Of a DNA stretch of 64,000 nucleotides, positions 52,901 to 61,017 are shown piece by piece (within the stretch, counting starts at the first letter, position 1; each line of letters begins with the position of its first letter). The notes beneath the pieces were generated by a model, which saw only the letters and a list, made by a program, of their open reading frames with translations, ran no database searches and had not been told where the DNA came from. Source of the DNA: Rhodobacteraceae bacterium HTCC2083 (GTDB lineage: Bacteria > Pseudomonadota > Alphaproteobacteria > Rhodobacterales > Rhodobacteraceae); NCBI GenBank assembly GCA_000156115.1, contig DS995276.1, forward strand, positions 2,489,719 to 2,553,718, given 5' to 3'. The translations under genes were made by a program, and so were the position numbers.

Positions 52901-53618
52901 GTCTGATTCGACAAAAACCGCGTTCAACCGGTTTGATCAAATTTCTGAAGTTATGTTTGTCGATGGCAAGCCGCATTTAGATTTTGAATTGCGTGCTGGA
53001 TTTATGGCATCAGAATTAAGCAACCTTTCGTTAACGTCTGGCATTACGCTTTTGCAATTCAGCCATGGCCCAGTTCTTTGGACCAAACAAAAGTGGCCCG
53101 TTGCAGGTATAAAAGACAGCGATTTGACACTGCGCATCTTCCAACGCTCGCGGGCTTTAATAAATGAAACCTATAAAGGTCCTTGGTCGTGGTTTCGTTT
53201 GACCGAAGATGGCACCGCGTCTTTGAACCCATCCCTGGGTGTCGCCGAGACCAGATTTTCAAGTGAATCGGGTAGTTTGACTTTGCAATTCGAAGCAACT
53301 GTACGATTCAATCCATTCGGACCTGGGTTCTTCTCGGATGTCGCATTGCCACAATCGCTATTCAATCGTGCGATACCAGAAGATTTCGATCGCGATGCGT
53401 TCGAGCCTTTGGAGATACTTCGGTTATGGTTCGCGCGGGATCCGAATGCAGAGCGTACATTAATTACCGAACGTGGGAGCAATATAGATATTGCCACGCG
53501 GTTTGAGCTCCAGCGACGTTTGCAAATTGAGGGTTATTACACTGGCCCGATTGATGGCATCATTGGTGCGAGCACGCGCAATGGCTTAACGGCTTGGCGA
53601 CGTGACAAAGAGAGTTGA
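49956..53618 (+). CDS. tssM: T6SS inner-membrane protein TssM (IcmF) with C-terminal peptidoglycan-binding module
   Basis: A 1220-residue IcmF/TssM. Membrane helices lie at ~8-28, ~43-64 and ~407-427. The cytoplasmic domain between the last two shows PWNLFLAMRKESRS (~103-116) where other TssM proteins have a Walker A, so the P-loop is lost. The large periplasmic part follows, with FFEVFVPIDDAQSYLVPRAY and the beta-domain VLWTKQKWPVAGIKDSD that contacts TssJ. The last ~36 residues (about 1181-1217), with LQRRLQIEGYYTGPIDGIIG and ASTRNGLTAWRR, are a PG_binding_1-type module. This probably replaces the missing OmpA/TagL anchor. Confidence 0.93.
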   Translation: MTKTRAIKIALLIFLIVAVVQLGWIIVTWLLGTPFGLGRYIWLGILIGVSLIVLIVTLIFRTSIWVFDPVMVKMRELRQVAKKQFRQAASRARVIDKRNDCVPWNLFLAMRKESRSTLMAELGYVAFGDPVSYKGLEFTTWTSPTAVAYRVEIDAGEELSFDLLDIILKLLFKGRPSMAINAGYVEYELADLMRSAATEVGNITTTNRILNVVSDRFGIDVPVHVTLTGLEHLPDLARAAMLTGQMGEETIFGGFLVRDKYNLSDRIDDLFDDMVKALNANQLTALQKQIAPEFCAALSNAPFQLSLVQEQLKSRMAKLVQARPPRQNPLNLHSIAFVGGRVEMTAVDPLSQLAGSRFFSSVPLTSFLDEATDSVTIENAGLLASAYHREGFVIKPNRGQSAQRTINATAWSLVLFGIVALFVYLVWDNYRSYTAINERLKTSFERYFDEVAKLTTDSDFLVQRVLSLQPIREELENYDALNEIPRRAYLPNWSMEDMYTGLYKEELTEGLQASLISFMEKETFAFNSLQDGVELIRLAAVETQMYSDQSEHEEELIAYFADGLSAEGEVSGIFQSQLKKTLEDLFELNDPPETRNKALRTVVNKTLSALDSDELLYRSLMRRSTNAERVDLRQVIGPRFFEVFVPIDDAQSYLVPRAYTRAGFDQFFDDGKIAHLGPMINNFTDVIGTLDSAKENAITRGVSQRYNADYIASWSAFLSSLKLREAADWSDAQILMNALTNPAENPVNRLTSALTQNTDIKVFLPVPEMPVAAEVGKVPKPAAAATAPLLAPASSSLEAAAAFNIRSAFQPYLVALRAEGDQLSQFDLFLSYARDVNRWLEEAAKAPNGAGSYLFEQFQDTESTNPLAILNSLVIRSELDIIRDFGRSITNTLDDSAMEFIFDYIDGQWQEQILQPHGATLSQTFPFDQFSDSDMPLDEFADLFAPEGKLNTFEATYLSRFKTQSGVYMPRNTFLLTGRTDVSDSTKTAFNRFDQISEVMFVDGKPHLDFELRAGFMASELSNLSLTSGITLLQFSHGPVLWTKQKWPVAGIKDSDLTLRIFQRSRALINETYKGPWSWFRLTEDGTASLNPSLGVAETRFSSESGSLTLQFEATVRFNPFGPGFFSDVALPQSLFNRAIPEDFDRDAFEPLEILRLWFARDPNAERTLITERGSNIDIATRFELQRRLQIEGYYTGPIDGIIGASTRNGLTAWRRDKES

Positions 53619-53735
53619 TATCGCAGGCTTTGGCGGTTTTGCATCTCAGGGTAAGCCAACTTCAACCACGACTTCACTTTTTAGTCAGTGCGCGCTACCG
53701 ATATAATTACGGTTGATCCAAGGTCACGACAGATC

Positions 53736-53887
53736 ATGGCAAACTCTGACAAAGTTGCGGTTTTCGGCTTTGGGGCCATGGGATATGGCATTGCGCAGTT
53801 CTGAATTTGCGCGAACTCTGCAACTTTTGGGTTTGATATTGTTGAAAGCTAGGTTGAGCGTTTATGCGCTGAGGGCGGTATATAGAA
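53736..53887 (+). pseudogene. Remnant of a 3-hydroxyisobutyrate-dehydrogenase-like gene
   Basis: In one frame the sequence reads MANSDKVAVFGFGAMGYGIA, then stop codons interrupt ATFGFDIVES and VERLCAEGG. This is the N-terminal Rossmann segment (GxGxxG) of NAD-dependent beta-hydroxyacid or threonate dehydrogenases. It has nonsense changes and possibly a small deletion, and is cut after ~50 codons by an IS end. It shows that the right border of the T6SS locus lies in decayed DNA. Confidence 0.6.
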
Positions 53888-54095
53888 TTGAGCTACCCCC
53901 CGAAATTCGGACACTGACGTAAGCTAGGATTTGTAGATCTGCTGATCTTCAACAAGAAGGAGATCAGGAATGTCTAAGCGGAAGCAACATCACCCAGAGT
54001 TTAAGGCCAAGGTCGCGGTAGAAGCGCTGAAGGGCGAGGAGACAGTCAGCGAGTTGGCCAGTCGGTTCGGAGTTCACCCGACGATGATCCATCAA
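53888..54095 (+). mobile_element. 5' fragment of an IS3-family element
   Basis: Begins with TTGAGCTACCCCCCGAAATT, a typical IS3 terminal sequence. It carries the first ~42 codons of an OrfA (ATG 53970): a helix-turn-helix with [18 protein letters not shown] and [12 protein letters not shown]. The frame is broken where the next IS starts, so the element is a remnant. Confidence 0.75.
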
Positions 54096-54565
54096 TGTCT
54101 GACGTCAGCGCCTATGGGTCCAAATAGGGCTATTTGCTAAGAGAGTGTTCTTGGCTCATCGTAACCACTGAGGAGTGGAAGATGAGACAGACAACTGGAA
54201 CACGCAAAAGCCCTGGCGAGAAGATCGTCAAAGATATCAAACGGGCCACGCGCAAACATTATTCATCTGAAGAGAAGATCAGGATCGTTCTGGATGGCCT
54301 GCGGGGCGAGGATAGCATTGCTGAGCTGTGCCGCCGTGAGGGCATCTCTCAGGGCATTTACTACAAGTGGTCGAAGGACTTCATGGAGGCTGGCAAGAAG
54401 CGGCTCGCAGGCGATACAGCGCGGGCTGCGAACACTGACGAGGTGAAGGAACTGCGCCGCGAGGCAAAAGATCTCAAAGAGGTGGTTGCGGAACAGACGC
54501 TCGAACTGCGTCTTCTTAAAAAAAGTATGCTGGGAGATAAGGGTTTCCGGGGGGCTAGAACCTAG
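54096..54565 (+). mobile_element. Second IS3-family fragment nested behind the first
   Basis: Starts at about TGTCTGACGTCAGCGCC, directly joined to the first fragment inside its OrfA codon for Gln-Trp. It contains a nearly full orfA, while orfB and the right end are missing. The nested arrangement indicates successive insertions followed by deletion. Confidence 0.7.
54182..54565 (+). CDS. IS3-family OrfA (element incomplete)
   Basis: A 127-residue OrfA. The helix-turn-helix is at about residues 25-60 (SSEEKIRIVLDGLRGEDSIA, then RREGISQGIYYKWSK), followed by a coiled-coil with KELRREAKDLKEVVAEQ. The end, RLLKKSML, is encoded over an A7 run (CTTAAAAAAAG), the usual -1 frameshift site for making OrfAB. 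The orfB part is lost, so no transposase can be produced. Confidence 0.85.
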   Translation: MRQTTGTRKSPGEKIVKDIKRATRKHYSSEEKIRIVLDGLRGEDSIAELCRREGISQGIYYKWSKDFMEAGKKRLAGDTARAANTDEVKELRREAKDLKEVVAEQTLELRLLKKSMLGDKGFRGART

Positions 54566-54633
54566 ATAGGTGGGGATTATGAAGAGATCGGTAATCGCCA
54601 TGGCGACATTTAATAAGCGTAGGGCATGATCCG

Positions 54634-55965
54634 ATGGAGCAATTCTCTACTTGGCTAACAGCCACATTCAACAACCGTGAGCTTGCGATTGGTCTGTGGG
54701 TTGCTGCTGGCCTCCTATTCTGCCTCACACGTTCCGAATTGCGGAAGAGCCTATGGTCTGTTCTCAGAGCATTGTTAGCACCGAAGCTGCTTATTTTCTT
54801 CGGTGTCATTGCCATGAATGTCGTAGCCTTGTGCTGGGTGCTTGCAGCCATAGGTCTCTGGTCTACGTCTCAGATTCCCGCCACCATTCTTTGGTTTGTC
54901 ATTGCGGGTTGCGTCATGGGTGGGCGGGCCTTGCAGGCTCAGGAAGACGACGGGCATTTTCGGGGGCTTCTGACGGGCAGTCTTCGGCTTGGCGGAGTAT
55001 TTGAGTTTATCGTTGTTGCTCAATCGTTCGGGATTGTCACTGAACTGGCACTGGTTCCAATCCTATTTCTTTTGGGTGCAATGCTGGTGATGTCGGAAGC
55101 AAAGCCCGAACATGCACAGGTTAAGACACTGCTAGAGTTCGTACTTGCTGCAATCGTCGTCATCTTTTTGTGGAACTCCATCTCGTCAATTTGGGGCCAG
55201 CCCGAACAGTTCTTTACGACGGATACAGGCCGCAACTTCATTTTCCCCATCTTAATGACCATTGGCTGCATACCAGTCTTTTACGTTCTGTATTCCTATT
55301 CCCACATCGAACAGGCACGTATTCAGATCAACCAAAAGACGTTTCAATCTGACGATTTAAAGCAGTATGCGCGGAAGCGGTTTTTCCTAATTTTCATGCT
55401 GCGCCCTTGGTTGCTACGAAGGGCGACACGTCAGTTCCACAACTTGCCTGCCAAATCCAATTCTGATGTCGATCAAATCGTTAGCGACATCCTCAACTAC
55501 GAACGAGGAGAAGAGCAACCACCTGAAATTGACCCGACGGACGGTTGGAGTCCTTACTTGGCTCGTGACTTTTTAGTGGAACACGGGTTGCGTACAAACG
55601 ACTATCACAAGGGGTATGATGAGTATTGGGCCAGCGCCAACTATGTCGATCTCGACGATCACATCTTACCCAACAACGCTACCTTTTACATTGAGGGCGA
55701 AGAAGGCGTTGTAAAAACCTTAAAGCTAACAGGTAAGTTTCGTGACGAATTTGATGGTGAACTAGGCATGGTCAAACTTCGTGCAATTGCGCGGACCCTT
55801 TGCGAAAAGGCCACGGGCAATGCCGAAATCGACCTCGATGCACTCTTGCCAGACGCCGATGATTCCAACGCAAGTATAGATATCAGTGGTGCAGCCATTA
55901 CGACTTGGGCTGAAAGATATCCTTCAGGCAAGGGTTATGAGGTGTTCTTGACAGTTTCCCGATAA
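54634..55965 (+). CDS. Unknown polytopic membrane protein with C-terminal soluble domain (defence island)
   Basis: A 443-residue protein, not recognised. Six to seven hydrophobic segments lie in the first ~235 residues, including LAIGLWVAAGLLFCL, LLIFFGVIAMNVVALCWVL and LLEFVLAAIVVIFLWNS. A charged cytoplasmic region follows (HIEQARIQINQKTF...). The C-terminal ~200 residues form an acidic soluble domain with YSHIEQAR, EIDPTDGWSPYLARDF, and a last strand GKGYEVFLTVSR. The helicase-IV-like gene follows within 80 bases on the same strand, so the two may be one unit. It lies between IS remnants and known defence systems. Confidence 0.65.
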   Translation: MEQFSTWLTATFNNRELAIGLWVAAGLLFCLTRSELRKSLWSVLRALLAPKLLIFFGVIAMNVVALCWVLAAIGLWSTSQIPATILWFVIAGCVMGGRALQAQEDDGHFRGLLTGSLRLGGVFEFIVVAQSFGIVTELALVPILFLLGAMLVMSEAKPEHAQVKTLLEFVLAAIVVIFLWNSISSIWGQPEQFFTTDTGRNFIFPILMTIGCIPVFYVLYSYSHIEQARIQINQKTFQSDDLKQYARKRFFLIFMLRPWLLRRATRQFHNLPAKSNSDVDQIVSDILNYERGEEQPPEIDPTDGWSPYLARDFLVEHGLRTNDYHKGYDEYWASANYVDLDDHILPNNATFYIEGEEGVVKTLKLTGKFRDEFDGELGMVKLRAIARTLCEKATGNAEIDLDALLPDADDSNASIDISGAAITTWAERYPSGKGYEVFLTVSR

Positions 55966-56043
55966 GTCACTTGGTATTTATTGACATGAAAACGAGATCG
56001 TATTTTGACGCGAATTAAATCTAAGCCATTGATAGGGTTTCTC

Positions 56044-58905
56044 ATGAACCCATTCGGGGTACATGCCCGCAGCATAGAATTACACGATAGCGAACTGTTG
56101 GTCTCTGCTCGGCGTGATCGGCGCATTCAGGTTGGCAGCCTAAAGACCACCCCATCAGTCACAACAGGTTTGATGGGCAGTACCTTAAAAGTTGCTATCG
56201 ATGACGGAACGAGTGTTGCGCTCAGAGGAGCCAGACATAGTGATGCGATCTCATTCAGAGAAATCGTTCAATCAAACTGGATCGCCTACAACACTGCACG
56301 GTTTGAAGCAGAACGCTCGATCATTAATGACATCCTAAGCGTCATTACCAAACTGTCAGAGCCTTCGCGTTACCCATCCGCCTATTTGTTTTCACCGACT
56401 TTGGAGAGGGCAAAAGCCCTTAACAGCGAACTTCTTACGAAATTACCAGAAGAAGCCATGGACGAAGACGTTTTGGGCCAAATTCAAACGATTCAGAAGT
56501 TCGTGCAAAATGCTGTTGTCATGCGTGATCAGGCAATCAAAAAATTTGAGACGCAGCAAATTCCGAAATGGGCAGGCTTCTTTGACACCTTCGAAAGCAA
56601 CCCACTGACACCAGAGCAACGTATATCGATCCTTTCTGACGAAGATGCGACCCTTGTGTTGGCTGGGGCTGGATCGGGTAAGACGAGTGTCATCACTGCC
56701 AAAGCTGGATACCTGATCAAGTCTGGCATCAGGCGGCCAGAAGAAATCCTGCTACTTGCATTTGCGAGATACGCCGCCAAGGAAATGTCTGAACGGATCG
56801 AGGAACGCTGCGGAGAACCCCTAGAAGCCCGTACATTCCATTCTTTGGCCTATGACATCATAGGGACGGTCGAGGGAAGCAAGCCAGCACTAGCGGCACA
56901 TGCCACCGATGACAAAGCCTTCATGGCACTGATCAAGGAAATCTTGCGCTATCTTGTCCACACCGTTGCTGAGGTATCAAAGTCGATCATTGGATGGTTT
57001 TCGTACGCCCGTTTGGAAGGCAAAACCGAGTGGGATTTCAAGAAAAAGCACGATTACTATACCTACGTCGAAAAGATGGACCTTCGCACTCTTCAAGGTG
57101 AACAGGTCAAAAGTTTCGAAGAGTTGATGATCGCAAACTGGTTGTTCGAAAACGGCATCGAGTACGAATACGAACCCAATTACGAACACAAAGTGTCAGA
57201 AGGCGGTTACCGTGATTACTGCCCAGATTTTCACCTCAAGAACAGCGGTGTCTACATCGAGCATTTTGGGGTGCGACGGACCAAGAAAAACGATGGCACT
57301 TATCATCTGACCACAGCACCCTTTGTTGATCGTGACGAATACTTGGAAGGTATGACGTGGAAACGTGAGGTTCACGGTGAACACGACACAACGTTGATTG
57401 AGACGTTCAGCTATGAGCGTGAAGATGGGCGTCTTCTTGAAGCTTTGGCTGAGAAAATTGCACCGTTTGAGACACCCAGTCCTCGATCACGGGAGACGTT
57501 GTTCAATGTCGTCGTCGAAATGAAACAAGCTGATCCCTTTGTGCAGCTTATCGGCACATTCTTGCGCCATTACAAAGGTGGCGGATACCAGTTAGCCGAG
57601 TGTGAGGACAAGGCGGGGAAGCTGAAGCTGGGTAAACGGGCTACTGCGTTCTTATCTATCTTTGAACCGCTCTACGCCGAATATCAGAAGCGGCTGGATG
57701 GCCGTATCGATTTCGAAGACATGATCCTGAGGGCATCCAACTATGTGGAAAAAGGAACATACCGCAGCCCATTTAAGCACATATTGGTCGACGAGTTTCA
57801 GGATATATCCCGTAGTCGAGGTCGCTTGGTGAAGGCACTGAAGGCACAGCACGATGATGCGAGGGTTTTTGCAGTCGGTGACGACTGGCAATCCATCTAC
57901 CGCTTCGCTGGGTCTGATATCAATCTAATGCGTGATTTCGGTCATGAATTTGGCGGTGCATTTGATGGGCATTCTGATGTTCATCGTGTTGTCGATCTTG
58001 GGCGAACCTTTCGGTCGGTGGACAAGATCGCCCATGCTGCAAAGAAGTTTGTACTTCAGAACCCCGCCCAGTTGGACAAGACCGTCATCCCTGCGGGAAC
58101 CACCGACGATCCAGCCCTGAAGGTAGTGTCTACCTACCGCCATGACGCAGATGAAAAACTCAAACAGGTATTGCGTCCGCTGCACGAAGGCGCTGCATCA
58201 GAAGGCAAACCAACATCTGTACTGCTGCTGGGGCGGTACAGATATTTAGCACCGTCCAACCTCGCACAATTGCGCCGTGAGTTCCCCAACCTCAACATAT
58301 CATTCAGGACGATCCACTCATCCAAGGGGTTGGAAGCAGACCATGTCATCCTGTTAAGCCTTTACCGAGGCCGAACTGGATTTCCATCCGAAATCGTGGA
58401 CGACCCGCTGTTGGGTTTGGTGTCACCCGATGCTGAACCGTTCGAGAACGCAGAAGAGCGCCGTGTGATGTATGTAGCCCTGACTCGTGCCCGCCATACC
58501 GTAACTCTGATGGGGTCGGCATCAAAGCAATCAGCTTTCGTCTCAGAGCTATTAGACGACCCTGAATACGGTGTTGTTGGCAGTGCAGCATCGGATCAGG
58601 TGAACCACACTTGCGGTGAATGCGGCGGGCATCTGTTGGCCTTCCCAACCAAAGACGGTCGCACTTGGTACAGATGTGAACACGCTGACCTCTGTGGTTT
58701 TACACTGAATGCTTGCTCAGAATGCGATAGCGGCTTGCCCGAAGAACGAGATGAATCTGGGATGAAGACGTGTACATGCGGTGCGCAGTATCCAAGTTGT
58801 CCGCAGTGTGAAAACGGCTGGCTTGTAAAGCGGCGGGGACGGTACGGCAAGTTCTACGGGTGCGTTAGTTACCCTCGCTGCAAGGGAAAGATGAAGGCAA
58901 GTTGA
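56044..58905 (+). CDS. Helicase-IV (HelD/UvrD)-like protein with nuclease-like insert and C4 zinc ribbons
   Basis: A 953-residue SF1A helicase. Walker A is LAGAGSGKTS (~215), followed by LLLAFARYAAKEM. An insert at ~355-425 has SFEELMIANWLFENGIEYEY, YCPDFHL and YIEHFGV, a PD-(D/E)XK/Vsr-like nuclease pattern. DEFQDIS is Walker B, and AVGDDWQSIYRFAGSD, then RTIHSSKGLEADHV and YVALTRARH complete the helicase motifs. The C-terminus holds about three cysteine clusters (CGECGG, CEHADLCGF, CPQCENG), ending GKFYGCVSYPRC, as in topoisomerase C4 zinc fingers. ATG 56044 is chosen; TTG 56005 is possible. Confidence 0.85.
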   Translation: MNPFGVHARSIELHDSELLVSARRDRRIQVGSLKTTPSVTTGLMGSTLKVAIDDGTSVALRGARHSDAISFREIVQSNWIAYNTARFEAERSIINDILSVITKLSEPSRYPSAYLFSPTLERAKALNSELLTKLPEEAMDEDVLGQIQTIQKFVQNAVVMRDQAIKKFETQQIPKWAGFFDTFESNPLTPEQRISILSDEDATLVLAGAGSGKTSVITAKAGYLIKSGIRRPEEILLLAFARYAAKEMSERIEERCGEPLEARTFHSLAYDIIGTVEGSKPALAAHATDDKAFMALIKEILRYLVHTVAEVSKSIIGWFSYARLEGKTEWDFKKKHDYYTYVEKMDLRTLQGEQVKSFEELMIANWLFENGIEYEYEPNYEHKVSEGGYRDYCPDFHLKNSGVYIEHFGVRRTKKNDGTYHLTTAPFVDRDEYLEGMTWKREVHGEHDTTLIETFSYEREDGRLLEALAEKIAPFETPSPRSRETLFNVVVEMKQADPFVQLIGTFLRHYKGGGYQLAECEDKAGKLKLGKRATAFLSIFEPLYAEYQKRLDGRIDFEDMILRASNYVEKGTYRSPFKHILVDEFQDISRSRGRLVKALKAQHDDARVFAVGDDWQSIYRFAGSDINLMRDFGHEFGGAFDGHSDVHRVVDLGRTFRSVDKIAHAAKKFVLQNPAQLDKTVIPAGTTDDPALKVVSTYRHDADEKLKQVLRPLHEGAASEGKPTSVLLLGRYRYLAPSNLAQLRREFPNLNISFRTIHSSKGLEADHVILLSLYRGRTGFPSEIVDDPLLGLVSPDAEPFENAEERRVMYVALTRARHTVTLMGSASKQSAFVSELLDDPEYGVVGSAASDQVNHTCGECGGHLLAFPTKDGRTWYRCEHADLCGFTLNACSECDSGLPEERDESGMKTCTCGAQYPSCPQCENGWLVKRRGRYGKFYGCVSYPRCKGKMKAS

Positions 58906-58986
58906 TTTGGCGCACACACTTTCAGGCGAACAAACTAACCTCGCGGATGCAGTGAGATATTTGTGGATAGAAATCCAAATGAAATG

Positions 58987-61017
58987 CTAAACTTGCCACT
59001 CCAATTTGGGGTCTATCGGAACATACCATAGATCGCGTATCTGTGTATCGTTGCTGTTGGGTGTTGGTTTGGCTTCACGGACTTTGAAAGTCGTAGGAAT
59101 ATTGACCGCATTGCCGAAAATCAACGCATGTTGCTTTGGAAGCGATGGTAGACGCCTCAGAACTGTCTCAGATATGAATGGGGTCATCTGCCTAATTTGC
59201 CCCAAATCATCTGGGTTTTGAATCCTGTGAATTATGTAGTTGTTACACTGAGACAGAACGGTCTTTGACAATTCGCTTGGTCGCTGAGACGCCACAATCA
59301 AGAACACACCGTACTTACGACCTTCTTTGGCAATGCGCTGAAAGGTCTGCGACGCGTCGATTGCAAACCGACTTGGTTTTTCGGATATATATCGATGTGC
59401 CTCTTCCAAGATCAAATGAACAGGCATCTTGTTTCGGGGATCGGCACGGCGCATTCTGTCGAAGATCAAACGAGAAACCACGGATGAAGCCAATTCTACG
59501 ATTTCATCTGACGCGTCATTAAGATCAATTACACAGAGTTGACGTTGTTTTTGATAGCGACCTGCGGTTCGTTGCAATCCCAATAAACGATCAACGAAGT
59601 CGTCAGCGGAGTTCAGCAGCGGATCGTTGCCAGCCGCATCTTCTCTTAAAAATTCGTAGTCAGGTGTATCCATCACCGATTTCAAACGTGTCACCATTGC
59701 AGAACAGTAATCTCTGATCTGCTTGTTGCCATTGGCCTCCTCGTAATACAGGGCAAGGTCGAGTGCAGCTTGGAGCTTGTCGAATGAGAACGGTTGGTTG
59801 GAGTATGCTGGCAACACAGGGTCATCGATCAAAAAGGTTGTCAGATGTTCTGTAAGACCTTCAGAATCTGAAAGTTGCCCATAATTAACGCCGACTGCTT
59901 GACGAAGGCGAAGAACAGTAATTTCGGGCGTATTGAAGGTCGAGATCAAGCTGGTAATTCGGTCTGACTTGCTTGGTGAACTTGCGTCACTCTGCAAAAT
60001 TGAAAGGAGAATCTTTGCGAGAACATGATTGCGCAATGTCGCCAGCACGTCTTGTTCTGGCACGGGTTCAACCACAACGTCGGGATTCACATTCTGGTCC
60101 GCAAACAGAGTAGTCAGGCCCAAGGCCGTTCGCAATGCGGGTTGCTGTGATCGCTCACTTGCCCGCAGTAATAAAGCCCATTCATCGACGGTCATGAACC
60201 AATGAGGTAGAGTAAATCGCCCTATCATCTCCTGACCTTGACGTTGTGCCGATGCAGGCTCAATCGGTACATCGGGTTCCGTCGCTTTGAAGTAAGACGA
60301 TTGAACCCAAGCGGGTAACTCATTAAGTGCGCGGCGGTATTCCCCATTCACATCAAAAATAACGAACGCGGCCCCAATCGCGGCGTGAGCCTGTTGCCTC
60401 ATAAAAACTGATTGAAACACGGATGCGACGGTACATGATTTTCCGCTACCAGTGTTACCGAGCACGGCAAGATGCCCCCCAAACACCGCATCCACATCTG
60501 CTTTTACGGGATACCCCTTGAAGACCGATGACGTTCCAATATCAATGGTGTGGGGGATTTGTCCCTGAATAATTTGATCGGTTGCGTTCTCAATGGGGCG
60601 GTTTTCCATCGGAGTTTCGACATTGAAAATGCGATCAAGGTCTATCTCACGAGCATACAAAACATCCGCATAAAGTGGTGGGAAGCTTGAAACTCCAAAT
60701 CGGAAAGACCCACCCTTGATTGGCATGGAGCCTACAGGGACGACATCCAAAAACTTGATCGACGAAATCTTGTCCATTTGCGCTGTCTTGCGACGTTCTG
60801 GCCCGCTGTCTTTTTCACGAAGACCTACTACCTCAAGGACTACGTAATCTGATTGCATCGCCGCGACTAGATATGAGCCAAGCGTGGCAACATAATGAAT
60901 GTCGTCAAACCCCACGACAGTGAAGTTGTCACTCCCGCCATGCAACTCAACGACAAGCTGATCGGCGGCGACGCTAACGATTTTTCCCAGTATTCGTGCG
61001 CGATCATCACTCTGCAT
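58987..61017 (-). CDS. HerA-like ATPase of a SIR2-HerA defence system
   Basis: A 676-residue hexameric FtsK/HerA-type ATPase (DUF87). An N-terminal HAS-barrel (~1-110) with GKIVSVAADQLVVELHGG precedes the ATPase. Walker A is LGNTGSGKSCTV (~190), and AFVIFDVNGEYRRAL follows. Walker B is LILEEAHRYIS (~560). The arginine/sensor region is VASQRPSELSKTVLSQCN. ATG 61017 overlaps the sir2 gene end by 11 bases; a TTG at 61029 is an alternative. In known SIR2-HerA (Nezha-type) pairs, HerA assembles with SIR2 to form an antiphage NADase complex. Confidence 0.88.
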   Translation of the reverse strand: MQSDDRARILGKIVSVAADQLVVELHGGSDNFTVVGFDDIHYVATLGSYLVAAMQSDYVVLEVVGLREKDSGPERRKTAQMDKISSIKFLDVVPVGSMPIKGGSFRFGVSSFPPLYADVLYAREIDLDRIFNVETPMENRPIENATDQIIQGQIPHTIDIGTSSVFKGYPVKADVDAVFGGHLAVLGNTGSGKSCTVASVFQSVFMRQQAHAAIGAAFVIFDVNGEYRRALNELPAWVQSSYFKATEPDVPIEPASAQRQGQEMIGRFTLPHWFMTVDEWALLLRASERSQQPALRTALGLTTLFADQNVNPDVVVEPVPEQDVLATLRNHVLAKILLSILQSDASSPSKSDRITSLISTFNTPEITVLRLRQAVGVNYGQLSDSEGLTEHLTTFLIDDPVLPAYSNQPFSFDKLQAALDLALYYEEANGNKQIRDYCSAMVTRLKSVMDTPDYEFLREDAAGNDPLLNSADDFVDRLLGLQRTAGRYQKQRQLCVIDLNDASDEIVELASSVVSRLIFDRMRRADPRNKMPVHLILEEAHRYISEKPSRFAIDASQTFQRIAKEGRKYGVFLIVASQRPSELSKTVLSQCNNYIIHRIQNPDDLGQIRQMTPFISETVLRRLPSLPKQHALIFGNAVNIPTTFKVREAKPTPNSNDTQIRDLWYVPIDPKLEWQV

